64,000 nt of DNA from an uncultured Raoultella sp. (GCA_900759445.1 CAAEVH010000035.1:1-64000); one strand, 5' to 3'; shown: positions 18,667 through 26,106, counted from the stretch's first letter. Notes: generated from the sequence alone by a model not told the origin. Program-made: numbers and translations.

Positions 18667-19206
18667 ATGATCCCATTTAGGTTTAGTGAGATGACTCCCG
18701 CCGATATTCCTGCTGTTCAGTCGTTTCTTGTTGAGCATCTTAATTTATACTTCAATGCCGGTAGAGCCATGCCTTCTGCCGAAGAAGATCTCTTTGATCT
18801 CGAACAACAGTATATCTTGCAGGAAAGGAATTCATTGCTTTGCGCGTGGAGTGAAAACCAGGAATTAATCGCTACACTGGCGGTATGTCAATATGATGAT
18901 CGTATTACTGAACTACGTGGTCGCTATAACTTGTCTGAAACGGCGGAAATTTGTCGTTGTTACGTGGATGAGCGCTACCGCAGACAGGGGATCGGAAGTC
19001 AGTTGTTTGCTTTAGCTGAGGTATTCTGTCAGCAACATCAATATAAGACTTTGTATCTCTATACACATCATTTTTTACCCGGAGGGTATTATTTCTGGTT
19101 GCATAACAATTTTAACGTGATTATGGATATGCAGGATGAATGGCAATTGGTACATATGGAGAGTACACAAAAAAAAGAGTCAAGCGCTGATATGCGGAAC
19201 TTTTGA
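18667..19206 (+). CDS. GNAT-family N-acetyltransferase
   Basis: 179-residue acetyltransferase of the GNAT fold. It begins MIPFRFSEMTPADIPAVQSF; the acetyl-CoA loop is CYVDERYRRQGIGSQLFALA (R-R-Q-G-I-G), followed by LYLYTHHFLPGGYYFWLHNNF. The substrate is unknown. A start 32 codons upstream would add a hydrophobic stretch that the family lacks, so I use the ATG at 18667. It lies in the low-GC accessory stretch before the bc1 operon. Confidence 0.82.
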   Translation: MIPFRFSEMTPADIPAVQSFLVEHLNLYFNAGRAMPSAEEDLFDLEQQYILQERNSLLCAWSENQELIATLAVCQYDDRITELRGRYNLSETAEICRCYVDERYRRQGIGSQLFALAEVFCQQHQYKTLYLYTHHFLPGGYYFWLHNNFNVIMDMQDEWQLVHMESTQKKESSADMRNF

Positions 19207-19396
19207 TGGTGATCAATATGTTTCATACACAGAAGTTTCAGCATGCGTGTAATTTGATCAATATCAACCAATTCTCATTTAGCTTCCTGTTGCTATTTTC
19301 ATTTACAACATCGCAGTAACCAACAAAATCATAACTCACTGTATTAAATGGGTATTTTTTTCTACACCACTACCTTTTATCTCTTACCCTCTATGG

Positions 19397-19425
19397 TTGA
19401 CCTTGTTAACAATTGCCGCTAGAGT
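19397..19425 (+). promoter_or_regulatory. Sigma70-type promoter of the riboswitch transcript
   Basis: -35 TTGACC (19397-19402), 17-base spacer, -10 TAGAGT (19420-19425). Transcription would start near 19432, about 20 bases before the aptamer, which fits a riboswitch at the 5' end of the mRNA. Confidence 0.65.
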
Positions 19426-19454
19426 CGCTTTCGACAGCATTTCATTACATTTTT

Positions 19455-19630
19455 GTATATGAATAGGAATATGGTGAGAATTATTCAATTCAATTCCATA
19501 ACTGCCCCCGCAACTGTAGGCGGATGCAGAATATCCCTGTGTGGCTCATAAACCACAGGTCACTGTAAAGTTCATCTTTATGGGAAGGCCGATATTCTGA
19601 TTACCGTGAGTCAGGAGACCTGCTGTCAAA
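19455..19630 (+). promoter_or_regulatory. Cobalamin riboswitch
   Basis: The conserved pieces occur in order: AGGAATATGGTGAGAAT (19465-19481), the GCCCCCGCAACTGT core (19504-19517), a CACTG before the variable arm (19561-19565), GGGAAGGCC (19582-19590), and the B12-box GAGTCAGGAGACCTGCTG (19608-19625). This is the adenosylcobalamin-type aptamer also seen before btuB and cbi genes. A CCAT...ATGG pairing downstream of 19637 may form the switch. I infer that high cobalamin lowers expression of the operon that follows. Confidence 0.92.
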
Positions 19631-19635
19631 GGTAT

Positions 19636-19722
19636 ATGCCATTGAGTGGACGGGATGGTCCATGGGATGAATTATTTGACGCAAGCGGTAGTGTATTTAT
19701 GAATAAGATTTTGGCTGAGTAA
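19636..19722 (+). CDS. Short leader ORF behind the riboswitch
   Basis: 28-codon frame (MPLSGRDGPWDELFDASGSV, then FMNKILAE) with AAAGG four bases before the ATG. It begins 6 bases after the aptamer, within the expression platform. It may be a leader peptide, or a relic of a gene: WDELFD...FM recalls the C-terminal tail of some VapB-type antitoxins (weak). Translation is not proven. Confidence 0.3.
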   Translation: MPLSGRDGPWDELFDASGSVFMNKILAE

Positions 19723-19856
19723 AGCTTATTTGCATTTTTTGCATATCTTCATTCTTAAATTTCACGATTCAATGTCATCTATCTTCATGTCTCCTCCCGA
19801 TATATGGAATGAAATAAGCCATGACCAGACCTTAAGATTCTGGCATCAACGGGACG

Positions 19857-20918
19857 ATGATAATGCACGCTAATTCTACCTTTTACTTCTCTAAAAAAAC
19901 GCTTCTGGCTATTTTTGGCACGACTGCTCTCCTGCTTACTTCCGGTTTTTCCGAGGCAGCAAAAACCGAATATCCTCTGACGATTAAAAACTGTGGCCAC
20001 GATATTACCTTCAATCAGGCACCAACGCGCGTGGCGACGGTGGGTCAGAACAGTACCGAGATTCTCTATTCACTGGGGCTGGCCGATCGCGTCGTGGGTA
20101 CTTCGCTGTGGTTTGGCCCGGTACTGGAGGCTTATAAAACAGCAAACGAAAAAGTCGCCGTTATCGCGCAAAATATTCCAAGCTTTGAAGGGATCGTGGC
20201 GAAAAAACCGGATCTGATCGCCAGTCAGTTTGAGTGGCAAATCGGCCCTGCTGGCACGGTTGCCTCTTACGAACAGTTTAGTGAACTTAAAATTCCCGTT
20301 TACACCGCGCCAGCTGACTGTGCGAAAGATAACGAAGATGGTGGTGATGGTGTCCGTAAGGGCATGTTTGATATTGCCATGGTGTATCAGGAAGTCGCCG
20401 ATCTGGCGAAAATCTTCGATGTTCAGGATAAAGGCGAGGCGCTGATTGCCAGCCTTAAAGCACGTGAAGCCGCAGCGAAAAACAAAATTACCGGAATGGA
20501 TGAGAATGTTTCCGCCGTGTTCTGGTTCTCAAGCGCCGACCTCCAGCTTGACCCTTACGTTGCCGGGAAGTTTGGTCCGGCGGCATGGATCGCCCAAACG
20601 CTGGGAGTGAAGAATGTGATTGATTCTGCTGAAGAGTGGCCAACGGTGGGTTGGGAAACCATCGCAAAAGCGAATCCTTCACTCATTGTGCTCGGTGAGA
20701 TGAGCCGTCGCCGCTTCCCGGCGGATGACTGGAAGGTCAAGATGGAATACCTCAAGTCCGATCCTGTCGCCAAACTGGTTCCTGCCGTCAAGGAAAACCA
20801 TCTACCGGTCATTGACGTACAGACCATGAATGCCGGGATCAGAACTATTGATGGTGTGGAAAAACTGGCTGATGCCCTTGTTGAATATGGCTTAGCACAT
20901 CCGCAGGCTGCTCATTAA
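19857..20918 (+). CDS. BtuF/FecB-type periplasmic binding protein
   Basis: 353-residue solute-binding protein of the helical-backbone (TroA/BtuF/FecB) class. The signal peptide runs to about residue 34 (LLLTSGFSEA); TRVATVGQNSTEILYSLGLA opens the first lobe and FEGIVAKKPDLIASQF follows; the second lobe ends with TIDGVEKLADAL. It has no lipobox. Relatives bind cobalamin, siderophores, haem or metal complexes. The riboswitch immediately upstream makes a corrinoid or a B12-related compound the best guess. First gene of a seven-gene unit; start ATG at 19857 (19863 also possible). Confidence 0.88.
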   Translation: MIMHANSTFYFSKKTLLAIFGTTALLLTSGFSEAAKTEYPLTIKNCGHDITFNQAPTRVATVGQNSTEILYSLGLADRVVGTSLWFGPVLEAYKTANEKVAVIAQNIPSFEGIVAKKPDLIASQFEWQIGPAGTVASYEQFSELKIPVYTAPADCAKDNEDGGDGVRKGMFDIAMVYQEVADLAKIFDVQDKGEALIASLKAREAAAKNKITGMDENVSAVFWFSSADLQLDPYVAGKFGPAAWIAQTLGVKNVIDSAEEWPTVGWETIAKANPSLIVLGEMSRRRFPADDWKVKMEYLKSDPVAKLVPAVKENHLPVIDVQTMNAGIRTIDGVEKLADALVEYGLAHPQAAH

Positions 20919-20928
20919 TCTACGTTTT

Positions 20929-20955
20929 GCGCTATATCCTCACACGGTATAGCGC
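20929..20955 (+). other. Intercistronic hairpin
   Basis: Eight-base-pair stem GCGCTATA / TATAGCGC with an 11-base loop between the binding protein and the permease gene. No T-run follows, so it is more likely to stabilise the upstream mRNA (raising binding-protein levels) than to terminate. Confidence 0.55.
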
Positions 20956-20984
20956 ATCTCCGTTACTCAGGAACGCAGATAATC

Positions 20985-22052
20985 ATGAGTGATTCACGCA
21001 GGATGCGTCGCGCTGTTGGTCAGCTTGCGGTGAGAGTCAGTGGGCATGCCGTTTGGGTCAGTGCGCTAATGTGTGGCGTACTGCTGGCGGGGATTTCCAT
21101 CGGCGAAACGCTTATCCCCTGGCAGCATGTTCTCAGCACGCTGGCAAATCATCTTTTTGATACACACTATCCTGTCGATGCGCTGGATGCAGGGATCGTC
21201 TGGAACTACCGCCTGACCCGAGCGCTGGTCTCGGCCAGTTGCGGCGCGTGCCTGGCTGTTTCCGGCGTAGTGTTACAGTCGCTGCTACGCAATGCGCTCG
21301 CCGAACCCTATCTACTGGGGATTTCTGCCGGAGCGTCCACCGGAGCGGTGCTGATTGCTCTCACTGGACTTGGGGCTGGCATCATCAGTATGTCATTGGG
21401 CGCTTTCATTGGTGCGCTGACGGCATTTCTGTTCGTTGCGCTATTGGCGATGGCCGCTGGCGGTAGACAAGGTGGGGGGGTGACAACCCAAATCATCCTT
21501 GCCGGGATCGCCAGCTCCCAGCTTTTCAATGCGATTACATCGCTTATCATCACCCGCTCAGCAAACGCCGAGCAAGCACGCGGTATTATGTTCTGGCTGT
21601 TGGGCAATTTGAGCGGTGTACGCTGGCCCGATGTAGTCTTAGCCATTCCTACCGCTCTGGTCGGTATCGCGCTGTGCTTCTGTTATGCCCGCCATCTTGA
21701 CGCTTTCTCCTTTGGTGCGGAGTCTGCGGCATCGCTGGGCATTCCGGTAAAACGTACCCGTGCAGTACTGATTGCCGCCGTCACTGGCATGACGGCGATT
21801 ATGGTCTCCATTGTGGGTGCGATCGGCTTTGTCGGTCTGGTGATCCCTCATGCTGCTCGTCTGCTGGTCGGCAACCAGCATCATCGACTGCTGCCGGTTA
21901 GTGCGCTTACCGGAGCTATTTTCCTCATTATCGCTGATGTTATTTCCCGCACGTTACTACCCGGTCAGGTACTCCCAATAGGCGTGATCACGGCTCTGGT
22001 TGGCGCTCCTGCGTTTTCAATCATTCTGATTAGAGGAAACCAGAACAAATGA
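20985..22052 (+). CDS. FecCD/BtuC-family ABC permease
   Basis: 355-residue inner-membrane permease with about ten hydrophobic segments. Family markers: RLTRALVSASCGACLAVSGV, LRNALAEPYLLGISAGAS near residue 105, and GAIGFVGLVIPHAARLLVG near 285 (the coupling-helix region meeting the ATPase). As a homodimer it forms the translocation path for the BtuF-like protein's ligand. The stop overlaps the ATPase start by 4 bases. Confidence 0.93.
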   Translation: MSDSRRMRRAVGQLAVRVSGHAVWVSALMCGVLLAGISIGETLIPWQHVLSTLANHLFDTHYPVDALDAGIVWNYRLTRALVSASCGACLAVSGVVLQSLLRNALAEPYLLGISAGASTGAVLIALTGLGAGIISMSLGAFIGALTAFLFVALLAMAAGGRQGGGVTTQIILAGIASSQLFNAITSLIITRSANAEQARGIMFWLLGNLSGVRWPDVVLAIPTALVGIALCFCYARHLDAFSFGAESAASLGIPVKRTRAVLIAAVTGMTAIMVSIVGAIGFVGLVIPHAARLLVGNQHHRLLPVSALTGAIFLIIADVISRTLLPGQVLPIGVITALVGAPAFSIILIRGNQNK

Positions 22053-22864
22053 CGGTGAATCTCGTACAGCCACTCGTTACCTCTGCGCAAGTCGTTATTG
22101 AAGCCTGTAATTTGTACTGGAAGGTAAAAGGTAAGACGATTGTTGAAGATATTTCGCTCAGCGTAACGCCCGGCGAGTTTGTCGGCATCATCGGTCCTAA
22201 CGGCTCGGGCAAAACGTCACTGATTTCACTGCTGGCCGGTTTGCTGAAGCCAACTTCCGGGCGTATCACCCTGCAGCAAAAGGCGCTCCAGCATTATTCG
22301 CGGCGTCACCTTGCGCAGCGGGTGGCGTTGGTCGAACAACAGGCAGAAACCAGCGAGCGTCTTACCGCTTTACAAGCCGTTTCTCTGGGGCGCACGCCCT
22401 GGCTTAGCCTGCTCTCGCCCTGGTCCGCCAAAGATGACGATATCGTGCAAACTATGCTGGGGAAGGTCGATCTCCGTGAATTACAGCACCGATGCTGGCA
22501 TACCTTTTCCGGGGGAGAAAAACAGCGCCTGCATATCGCCCGGGCGCTGGCGCAGCAGCCGCAGTTGTTACTGATGGATGAACCCACCAACCATCTCGAC
22601 ATTCAACATCAGATTGGCCTGCTTAGTCTGGTTAAACGTGAAAAGCTCACGGTCATTGCCGCTCTGCACGACCTCAATCATGCCGCGATGTTCTGCGATC
22701 GCATCATCGTCATGACATCCGGGCATATGGCGATGCAGGGGACTCCTTGCGCCGTGTTTACCCGTGAAAACCTCCATGCCTGGTTTGGTATCGACGCCAT
22801 TGTTGAACATGAAACAGGCGCTGAAAACTGTTTTATCCGTTATCAAAGACCTGATGAATTTTAA
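22049..22864 (+). CDS. FecE/BtuD-type ABC ATPase
   Basis: 271-residue ATP-binding subunit. Walker A GPNGSGKTS (near residue 49), Q-loop in ALVEQQAE, signature TFSGGEKQRLHIARAL, Walker B LLLMDEPTNHLD, and the H-loop in IAALHDLNHAA are all intact. It energises the importer with the two preceding genes. It is followed after only 10 bases by the blue copper protein gene, so the importer and the respiratory genes appear to share one transcript. Confidence 0.94.
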   Translation: MTVNLVQPLVTSAQVVIEACNLYWKVKGKTIVEDISLSVTPGEFVGIIGPNGSGKTSLISLLAGLLKPTSGRITLQQKALQHYSRRHLAQRVALVEQQAETSERLTALQAVSLGRTPWLSLLSPWSAKDDDIVQTMLGKVDLRELQHRCWHTFSGGEKQRLHIARALAQQPQLLLMDEPTNHLDIQHQIGLLSLVKREKLTVIAALHDLNHAAMFCDRIIVMTSGHMAMQGTPCAVFTRENLHAWFGIDAIVEHETGAENCFIRYQRPDEF

Positions 22865-22874
22865 GGAAGAATCG

Positions 22875-23315
22875 ATGAAATATCTCAAACAGAGTCTGAA
22901 AATTTTATGTTTACTCGCCCTCGCCTCTTCAACCTTCGCACAAACTCACGACGTTTTGATGAAAAATCGTGGGTCTGCGGGACCAATGGTCTATGAGCCG
23001 GATTATCTGGAGATCCAGCCCGGGGATACGGTGAAGTTTATCCGTAAACATAAGAGTCACAACGCGGCTTCAATCGCTGAATTGTCTCCGGCTAACTATC
23101 CCGGTTTTATGGGAAAAATAGATGAAGAGATCGAAGTAACTTATGACAATGCCGGATTTTACGGCATCAAATGTACACCACATTACGCTCAGGGCATGGT
23201 GATGCTGATAAAGGTTGGAGATGCCAAGTTACCAGCAAGCTATCGGGCATTCAAAGCGCCGGGTATTGCTGATAAGCGCTTTCAGGAAATTTACGCGCGT
23301 ATCGACAAACGTTAA
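22875..23315 (+). CDS. Pseudoazurin-type blue copper protein
   Basis: 146-residue periplasmic cupredoxin with a signal peptide at residues 1-22 (ASSTFA). Type-1 copper ligands are complete: His62 (HKSHNAA), Cys100, His103 and Met108 (KCTPHYAQGM), with the C-x2-H-x4-M spacing of pseudoazurin. A C-terminal tail after AKLPASYRAF is also pseudoazurin-like. Such proteins shuttle single electrons between bc1 and periplasmic reductases or peroxidases. AAGGAAG precedes the ATG. It directly precedes the bc1 genes, so it is the probable electron acceptor of cytochrome c1 (inference). Enterobacteria usually lack this protein. Confidence 0.92.
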   Translation: MKYLKQSLKILCLLALASSTFAQTHDVLMKNRGSAGPMVYEPDYLEIQPGDTVKFIRKHKSHNAASIAELSPANYPGFMGKIDEEIEVTYDNAGFYGIKCTPHYAQGMVMLIKVGDAKLPASYRAFKAPGIADKRFQEIYARIDKR

Positions 23316-23342
23316 TCCGCGATACTCAGGGAGAAATACGAG

Positions 23343-23894
23343 GTGACAGAGAATAAACTTGCAGATGGCGAAATCCAGGAACAGCGCCGGGAATGCCTGT
23401 GTAAACTGACAAAATTCGTCGGTGCGGCAGGCGTCGCTGCTGCAGTCTGGCCGCTGGTTGCGGCCCTGGGCCCGGATGAGAAGACTCTTGCGGAAAATGA
23501 ACCGATTGATGTCTCTCTTGCGGGGGTTGCTGCTGGACAAACCGTCAGACGCGTATGGCAGGGAAAGCTGATTCTTATTCACCATCGCACCCAGGATGAG
23601 ATTATTACTGCCAGAAGTGCCGACTGGCATACGCTTATCGACCCACAACCGGACAGCGAGAGGGTCTCTGCTACTCATCCTCAATGGCTGGTGGTTCAAG
23701 GGTATTGTCCACATGCCGGGTGCGTACCCAACGCCCGACCAGGAGGGGTGGGTTGGATCTGTCCGTGCCACGGCTCAGAGTTTGATACCTCCGGGCGCGT
23801 GACGCGCGGCCCCGCGACGACCAACCTGGCAATCCCGGACTACGTTATTCATTCGGATGGTCAGGCCGTGCGTATCGGCACGAAGGAAGCCTGA
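23343..23894 (+). CDS. petA: Rieske iron-sulfur subunit of cytochrome bc1
   Basis: 183 residues with GTG start after GGGAGAAATACGAG. An N-terminal twin-arginine-like anchor (EQRRECLCKLTKFVGAAG, then a hydrophobic stretch to about residue 42) tethers the head. The cluster motifs are complete: C122-P-H124-A-G-C127 and C140-P-C142-H143, giving ligands C122, H124, C140, H143 and disulfide C127-C142. GRVTRGPATTNLAIPDY is the usual bc1 tail. The first box reads CPHAGC where most bc1 Rieske proteins have CTHLGC. Two bases separate it from cytochrome b. The symbol follows bacterial pet naming. Confidence 0.93.
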   Translation: MTENKLADGEIQEQRRECLCKLTKFVGAAGVAAAVWPLVAALGPDEKTLAENEPIDVSLAGVAAGQTVRRVWQGKLILIHHRTQDEIITARSADWHTLIDPQPDSERVSATHPQWLVVQGYCPHAGCVPNARPGGVGWICPCHGSEFDTSGRVTRGPATTNLAIPDYVIHSDGQAVRIGTKEA

Positions 23895-23895
23895 A

Positions 23896-25056
23896 ATGAG
23901 GAGTGAGCGCGTCTATTCGCTTCGCTGGCGTATCCCGTTTCCTCGCTCGATTGCCGGACTCTGGGTATTCGCAATCGGCGCCATCCTGCTGGTTATACTC
24001 GGTGTGCAGATCCTTACGGGTATTGTGCTGGCAATGTTTTACGTGCCGACGGCCGAGCTGGCATTTGACTCCATTATTCATATTATGCGTGCGGTTCGCC
24101 ATGGAGAACTGTTACGCAACATGCATGCTATTGGCGCGTCGCTCTTTTTCTTTGCCTGTTATCTGCATATTTTTCGTGGCATGTACTACAGCGTTTACCG
24201 CAAGCCCTGGACGACAATGTGGATGATTAGCGTTACGCTGTATATCCTGCTGATGATGACCGCATTTCTTGGTTATAGCCTTATCTGGGGGCAAAAAAGC
24301 TACTGGGCGGCCACGGTAATTACCCGCTTTGCCCAGGCCATTCCGCTGGTGGGTGATACCCTTTACGCATATTTAGTCGGCAGCCATACTCCGGGAACGC
24401 CGATGCTTGGCCGCTTTTTTGTTCTCCACTTTATTCTTCCCTTTGTGATTGTCGGAGCAACGGTTTTTCATATTCGCACCGTACAGTCGGCGTTTGCGCA
24501 GGCGATGAAAAAGAGGTTTAGCGAGAAAGAGTCCAGGAGCCTGCTGTTCGATTACAAAATTACCGATCTTGATGTCATCAAAATCATCCTTTTTTTGATG
24601 ATCTTCGCCTGGTTCTTATTCTTCGCGCCGCACTATCTGAGCAGCGCCGATAATTTTATTCCTGCGGATCCAACAGTTACACCCGCGATTGTTGCGCCGG
24701 AATGGTATTTTCTTCCCTTCTTCTCCATTTTGCGTTGCTTCCCAAATGAATTCGTTGGCTTAGCCGCAATGTGCAGCTCGGTACTGATTTTCTATTTCCT
24801 TCCCTGGCTTGATACTTCCCGGGCTCGTTTTCGCCATTACAGCAAACTGGTTAAATGCGGATTCTGGCTGTGGGTCATTAATGCCTGCTTTTTAGGCTGG
24901 TTAGGGTCGAAAGCACTGGTTGGCCCCGATCTTATTGACGGTTTCCGTAACGAAGAGGGCTGGATCCGTGCCGCATCGCAGCTTTCGACTCTGATTTGGT
25001 TTGCCTGGTTTTTAATCGTATTACCTTGCCGTCGTTTTCTGGAAAAGCAGGATTGA
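23896..25056 (+). CDS. petB: Cytochrome b subunit of bc1 complex
   Basis: 386 residues, about eight membrane helices. Haem ligands: H77 and H91 in helix B (NMHAIGASLFFFACYLH) and H178 and H192 in helix D, both spaced 14 as in bc1-type (b6 proteins have 15 in helix D). The Qo-site PEWY is at 268-271 and FFSILRCFPN follows. The usual PWGQ of the Qo loop reads IWGQ (residues 130-133). It is somewhat shorter at the C-terminus than many proteobacterial forms. ATG at 23896 overlaps the spacer after the Rieske stop; its stop overlaps the cytochrome c1 start. Confidence 0.95.
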   Translation: MRSERVYSLRWRIPFPRSIAGLWVFAIGAILLVILGVQILTGIVLAMFYVPTAELAFDSIIHIMRAVRHGELLRNMHAIGASLFFFACYLHIFRGMYYSVYRKPWTTMWMISVTLYILLMMTAFLGYSLIWGQKSYWAATVITRFAQAIPLVGDTLYAYLVGSHTPGTPMLGRFFVLHFILPFVIVGATVFHIRTVQSAFAQAMKKRFSEKESRSLLFDYKITDLDVIKIILFLMIFAWFLFFAPHYLSSADNFIPADPTVTPAIVAPEWYFLPFFSILRCFPNEFVGLAAMCSSVLIFYFLPWLDTSRARFRHYSKLVKCGFWLWVINACFLGWLGSKALVGPDLIDGFRNEEGWIRAASQLSTLIWFAWFLIVLPCRRFLEKQD

Positions 25057-25862
25057 TGATGAAACAACTATTGAAAATCAGCATTCTGTCCTTTTCTCTG
25101 TTGGGACTGGGTTCCTCCTATGCGCAGGAAGCCACGCCTGAACGGCAGGAATGGAGCTTCAGCGGTATCAATGGCCAGTATGATAAAGCGCAGCTTCGGC
25201 GTGGCCTGCAGGTTTATGAAGAGAAGTGTCGCGCCTGTCACGGCATAAAGCACCTTAGCTTTCGGTCGTTGACCAGGCCCGGCGGTCCGGAACTCACGGC
25301 TGAAGAAGCAAGAAGTATCGCCAGCGGCTATCAGTTTCCTGAGCTTCAGGATGACGGCCAGATTGGCGAGCGAGACGGGACGCTAAATGACAGCTTCATC
25401 TCGCCGTATCTAAACGAGCAGGAAGCACGATACCTTAACAATGGCGCTTCTCCCGTTGACCTGAGCTATATCGTGCGTGCCCGCTCATACGATCGCGGAT
25501 TCCCGCAATTTCTGTTGGATGCTTTTCTGCCCTACACGGACCAGGGAGCAGATTACGTCTACGCACTGCTAACCGGTTATCAACCTGCCGATCCCGAACT
25601 GAAGGCTAATCGCTATTTTCCCGGTGGCGTGATTAACATGCCGAAACCGCTGACCAGCGGAGAGATTCAATGGCGCCCGGCGTCGCTACAAGCTGAAACG
25701 GAGGAGCAATATGCCAGGGATGTTACCGCCTTTCTGGCATGGGCGGCCGACCCAACGCTCGCAGAACGAAGACAGCAGGGATATTACGTTATGGGTTACC
25801 TGACCTTTATGCTGGGGCTGCTATGGATATTACGACGAATGAAAAGACGTTCGCTCATGTAG
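25056..25862 (+). CDS. petC: Cytochrome c1 subunit of bc1 complex
   Basis: 268 residues. A signal peptide (to SSYA, residue 23), haem-attachment C58-R-A-C61-H62, axial-ligand Met195 in INMPKPL, and a C-terminal membrane anchor (about 240-260, MGYLTFMLGLLWILRRM) in the standard c1 order. It takes electrons from the Rieske head and passes them to a soluble carrier, here probably the pseudoazurin. It needs the Ccm haem-ligation system, supplied elsewhere in the genome. ATG at 25056 overlaps the cytochrome b TGA; ATG at 25059 is an equal alternative. Confidence 0.94.
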   Translation: MMKQLLKISILSFSLLGLGSSYAQEATPERQEWSFSGINGQYDKAQLRRGLQVYEEKCRACHGIKHLSFRSLTRPGGPELTAEEARSIASGYQFPELQDDGQIGERDGTLNDSFISPYLNEQEARYLNNGASPVDLSYIVRARSYDRGFPQFLLDAFLPYTDQGADYVYALLTGYQPADPELKANRYFPGGVINMPKPLTSGEIQWRPASLQAETEEQYARDVTAFLAWAADPTLAERRQQGYYVMGYLTFMLGLLWILRRMKRRSLM

Positions 25863-25960
25863 GCATTGCCAGATATGAAGATGATTCAGTTCGTCAGCTT
25901 TCCGCCGGGCAGCAGCGCTGAGTTGCCCTTGCGCGACTAAGGCTGGAGAAAGATGGCATG
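25844..25960 (+). pseudogene. ccmA: ccmA remnant (haem-exporter ATPase fragment)
   Basis: Reading frame 2 gives HVGIARYEDDSVRQLSAGQQ-R-stop-VALARLRL, which aligns with the CcmA stretch around its ABC signature (QLSAGQQRRVALARLW). A TGA replaces the second Arg codon. Homology begins about 10 codons before the cytochrome c1 stop and ends within 10 codons after VALARLRL; Walker A and Walker B parts are missing. It is therefore a dead fragment of a cytochrome c maturation gene, joined to the end of the bc1 operon. Confidence 0.72.
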
Positions 25961-25977
25961 ACATAAACTGCACAAAA

Positions 25978-26012
25978 CGAAAAAACCCCGAGCTATTAAA
26001 TAGCTCGGGGTT
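25978..26012 (-). terminator. serT terminator
   Basis: Ten-base-pair stem CCCCGAGCTA / TAGCTCGGGG with a TTAAA loop. On the minus strand it lies 6 bases after the tRNA 3' end and is followed by six U. On the plus strand it could also end bc1 transcripts. Confidence 0.93.
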
Positions 26013-26018
26013 TATGTT

Positions 26019-26106
26019 TGGCGGAAGCGTAGAGATTCGAACTCTAGAACCCTTTCGGGTCGCCGGTTTTCAAGACCGGTGCCTTCAACCGCTCGGCCAC
26101 GCTTCC
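26019..26106 (-). tRNA. serT: tRNA-Ser (anticodon UGA)
   Basis: 88-nucleotide class II tRNA read on the minus strand: acceptor GGAAGCG pairs with CGCTTCC, anticodon loop CT-TGA-AA in GGTCTTGAAAACC, a long variable arm (CGACCCGAAAGGGTTC), T-loop TTCGAAT and encoded CCA. It reads UCN serine codons. Its 3' end faces the bc1 operon, making it a candidate insertion site, but no integrase or duplicated 3' end is visible in the window. Confidence 0.97.

Larger units (their letters stand above)
19207..19856. promoter_or_regulatory. Leader region of the B12-riboswitch operon
   Basis: 650 bases between the GNAT gene and the importer binding protein. 19207-19390: AT-rich, nothing recognised. 19397-19425: promoter. 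19455-19630: cobalamin riboswitch. 19636-19722: short leader frame. 19723-19856: AT-rich remainder before the binding-protein start. Confidence 0.7.

Noticed and set aside
20929..20955. Terminator between importer genes
   Set aside because: Hairpin lacks a following T-run and the next gene is part of the same transporter.
26019..26106. Duplicated tRNA 3' end marking an island boundary
   Set aside because: Looked by eye for a second copy of the terminal tRNA sequence left of serT and found none; no integrase gene in the window.
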